A DNA stretch of 7,637 nucleotides from Synechococcaceae bacterium Bin_79_3 (GTDB taxonomy: Bacteria; Cyanobacteriota; Cyanobacteriia; PCC-6307; Cyanobiaceae), in NCBI GenBank assembly GCA_009914645.1, contig VFLB01000078.1, positions 1 through 7,637 of the forward strand. Direction: 5' to 3'. Under the pieces are notes generated by a model. It saw only the letters and a list, made by a program, of their open reading frames with translations. It searched no databases and was not told the origin of the DNA. Below, piece after piece: positions 5,466-7,637 of the stretch. The position numbers and the translations under genes were made by a program. Within the stretch, counting starts at the first letter, position 1. Every line of letters starts with the position of its first letter.

Positions 5466-7637
5466 ATGTCAGTTTCTGATCCGTTTTTGAAACGGCCGCT
5501 GCTCACCCTGGTGCTCAGCGTCTTGATCGTTTTAGCAGGGGTGGTGAGCCTGCTTGGCATGCAGGTGGAAAACCTGCCGCCGATTGCCCCAAGCAAGGTA
5601 ACGGTGCGGGCCACCTACCCCGGTGCGGGGGCTGAAGTGGTGGAGCAGGGTGTTACCACCCTGCTGGAGCGACAACTCAATAGCCTTGAAAGGCTTGATT
5701 CAATCCGCTCAGCTAGCACCGCAAATGGTGCAAGTGTTGAACTAACTTTCAGTGATGCAATCGGTGAAGATCGCCGTAGCGCTGAATTAAATCAAATCAA
5801 TGTGCAAAACGAGGCCAATCTCGTTACGCGTCAATTACCACAATCGGTAATACGCCAAGGTTTACAAGTAAGGCGAACAAGCACCGATCTTTTGATGGTG
5901 CTTAGCTTCAGTGATAAAAGCAAACTTTATAGCCAGCAATTTATCAGCAGCTGGGTTGATCGATATCTGCGCGATCCCTTACTTAGATTGCCAGGAATTG
6001 GTGATGTAAGTCTCACTGGAAGCGGGAATTTAGCCTACAGACTTTGGCTAAATCCAGATCAATTAAATCGCTTCCGGCTCACAATTAATGATGTGAGTGT
6101 TGCATTGCAAAAAGAAAATGTACTTGCAGCGCTTGGGCAGGTAGGAGATGCCCCAAGCCCTGCTGATCAGCAATACAACCTGCCCCTACGCATGGAGGGT
6201 CGATTACGTAGCCAAGAAGAAATTGAAAACCTAATAGTTGCACCTCTAGGCGATGGCAACAGCGTGCGTTTAAAAGATCTTGGTAGAGTTAGCCTCGGTG
6301 ATGAAAACTACAACAGTAGTGCCCGCAACCTTAGGGGCCAATCCACCGTAGCCTTGTCTATTTTTCAACGAGACGGTAGCAATGCCCTCGAGCTAAGTGA
6401 TGCTGTGGAATTGCTATTAGAGCAGGTTATACCAGATCTGCCGCCGGGTTTAGAGATTCAAACCATCGTTGATGTGGCGGATAATGTACGCGAAAATATC
6501 CACCATGCTGTTGATGCCCTAAGAGATGCGGTGATATTAGTATTTATTGTTTTGCTACTGGGGCTGGGCAATTGGCGCTTGGCTGTAATAACTGCTATTG
6601 CAGTGCCAGTGTCATTACTTGGCAGCTTTATTTTACTACGAACAATGGATGGTTCTATAAACACTCTTACCTTATTTGGCCTTGTGCTGGCATCAGGAGT
6701 AGTGGTAGATGATGCGATTGTTGTAAGCGAAGATATTGGGCGCCGCATTGAACTTGGCGAAACCCCACGCCAGGCAGCTGGCAATGCAATGCAGGAATTA
6801 AGCGGTGCTGTGATTGCCACTTCCTTAGTGCTTGTTGTGGTATTTCTGCCCGTATTATTAATGCCTGGATCAGTGGGTAAATTATATCAACCTATCGCTG
6901 TTGTGATTGGTAGTTCAATTCTAATTTCAATGATTAATGCCCTTACCTTTACACCTGTAGCATCAACCATCTTACTTTCTCAAAATTTTGGCAGTGCGCC
7001 TAAACCATTGGCAACCATTCATAAATTTCTTCAACGCAGTGAGAATTGGCTATTAGAACTACAAAATCCATATCAAAAAGCCCTGGAATATACATTTAAA
7101 AAGCGACGCTTAGTAATTATCGGTTTATTAGCTGGGCTACTTGCCACTGGCATCGGAATTAAAAGCCTACCAACCGGTTTCATACCCCAAGAAGATGATG
7201 GCCAAATTCGTGGGGTGTTGGTGTTACCTGAAGGTGCATCACTTGCACGTACTGAAAAGGCAATGGAGCAAATCCGCAAAGTGGTAGAAAAAGAACCGTT
7301 AATAAGGGTGGGTAATTTTTATGCCGGCAGGTCTTTTGGTGATAGTGCCTCAAATAAAGGTGTATTTTTTCTGCGGCTACAACCATTAGACAAAAGAGGT
7401 TATGGAAACGATAAAAGCACTGCGGCAGTAATAGAAAAATTAAACCTACCGCTGCGAAAAGCACTTAAAGGCGCTGGCAAAGTGAACTTAAGCCAACCGC
7501 CACCGGTGCGGGGATTTGGCTCAGAAGGGGGATTGGAATTGGAATTATTAGATGTAAGCGGCGGCGGCTTAAGCCTTGGTGCCTTCGGCGAAGAAGCACA
7601 AGACTTTATTCGTAGAGCGGAAGCCACAGGTAAGTTC
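5466..7637 (+). CDS. RND efflux transporter, HAE1/AcrB-like inner-membrane pump (3' end outside window)
   Basis: The frame runs from ATG 5466 to the window edge without a stop: 724 residues of a family that is usually 1,000-1,060 long. TM1 is at about 11-31 (PLLTLVLSVLIVLAGVVSLL), followed by the porter-domain start ENLPPIAPSKVTVRATYPGA (35-54). The first membrane bundle (about 354-505) contains the TM4 motif GVVVDDAIVVSEDIGRRIEL with Asp415 and Asp416, equivalent to the proton-relay pair of AcrB. A second-half TM start (RRLVIIGLLAGLLATGIGIK, 547-566) is followed by the usual LPTGFIPQEDDGQ block (568-580) and PPPVRGFGSEGGLELELLD (678-696). The protein would export small hydrophobic compounds using the proton gradient, normally with a periplasmic adaptor and a TolC-like channel; neither lies upstream here. 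Substrate unknown. It starts 56 bp after psaL on the same strand. The first 200 or so bases are GC-rich, the remainder notably AT-richer. Confidence 0.95.
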   Translation, partial: MSVSDPFLKRPLLTLVLSVLIVLAGVVSLLGMQVENLPPIAPSKVTVRATYPGAGAEVVEQGVTTLLERQLNSLERLDSIRSASTANGASVELTFSDAIGEDRRSAELNQINVQNEANLVTRQLPQSVIRQGLQVRRTSTDLLMVLSFSDKSKLYSQQFISSWVDRYLRDPLLRLPGIGDVSLTGSGNLAYRLWLNPDQLNRFRLTINDVSVALQKENVLAALGQVGDAPSPADQQYNLPLRMEGRLRSQEEIENLIVAPLGDGNSVRLKDLGRVSLGDENYNSSARNLRGQSTVALSIFQRDGSNALELSDAVELLLEQVIPDLPPGLEIQTIVDVADNVRENIHHAVDALRDAVILVFIVLLLGLGNWRLAVITAIAVPVSLLGSFILLRTMDGSINTLTLFGLVLASGVVVDDAIVVSEDIGRRIELGETPRQAAGNAMQELSGAVIATSLVLVVVFLPVLLMPGSVGKLYQPIAVVIGSSILISMINALTFTPVASTILLSQNFGSAPKPLATIHKFLQRSENWLLELQNPYQKALEYTFKKRRLVIIGLLAGLLATGIGIKSLPTGFIPQEDDGQIRGVLVLPEGASLARTEKAMEQIRKVVEKEPLIRVGNFYAGRSFGDSASNKGVFFLRLQPLDKRGYGNDKSTAAVIEKLNLPLRKALKGAGKVNLSQPPPVRGFGSEGGLELELLDVSGGGLSLGAFGEEAQDFIRRAEATGKF

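Noticed and set aside
6458..6820. Minus-strand 120-aa open frame, and others at 7073-7627
   Set aside because: They are shadows of the RND transporter coding sequence, whose TM4 and porter motifs fix the true frame.
1..7637. HIP1 octamers, CRISPR arrays, tRNA genes, insertion sequences
   Set aside because: Read through for each; no exact GCGATCGC, no spaced direct repeats, no cloverleaf and no transposase-like frame were found.

Overview
The window is chromosomal DNA from a cyanobacterium, most likely a picocyanobacterium of the Synechococcus/Cyanobium group. The photosystem I genes psaI and psaL lie side by side and are clearly recognisable. The RTX surface protein at the left edge ends in a C-terminal domain of the cyanobacterial 'bluetail' type. 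I found no exact copy of the HIP1 octamer GCGATCGC, which fits picocyanobacteria better than filamentous or PCC 6803-like species. Base composition is uneven, from about 32% to 68% GC in 60-base lines, so a moderate-GC lineage is plausible. The genus-level call is inference.

Layout, left to right. Positions 1-1221 (+) hold the C-terminal end of a large secreted, calcium-binding surface protein: Ig-like domain, SWM-type repeat, RTX nonapeptides, bluetail C-terminus. A strong Rho-independent terminator at 1288-1331 closes that unit. Then comes an AT-rich pocket of small genes: a 58-aa one-helix membrane protein (+), an unrecognised 80-aa protein (+), and a convergent 57-aa membrane protein (-) with its own extended -10 promoter. 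Next is a divergent pair whose start codons are separated by 17 bp: a serine hydrolase with SxxK, SxN and KxG motifs (-, 2060-2983) and an SH3b-NlpC/P60 cysteine peptidase (+, 3001-3732). The peptidase overlaps by 20 bp a membrane-anchored GtrB/DPM1-type polyprenyl-phosphate glycosyltransferase (3713-4693). After a 106-bp gap with a hairpin come psaI (4800-4916) and psaL (4918-5409). The window ends inside a HAE1-type RND efflux transporter (5466 to the edge, 724 residues visible).

How they fit together. The serine hydrolase, NlpC/P60 peptidase and glycosyltransferase form an envelope-related neighbourhood. Both hydrolases lack a signal peptide, so a cytosolic role in processing recycled muropeptides is a reasonable hypothesis. 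PsaI and PsaL form the part of photosystem I that supports trimer assembly and are probably co-translated. The RND pump follows on the same strand with only 56 bp between, and no periplasmic adaptor gene is visible on its upstream side. No mobile elements, tRNA or rRNA genes, or CRISPR arrays were seen. No stretch over 300 bases lacks a gene. I do not see a clearly new system; the most unusual points are the leaderless divergent hydrolase pair and the short genes.
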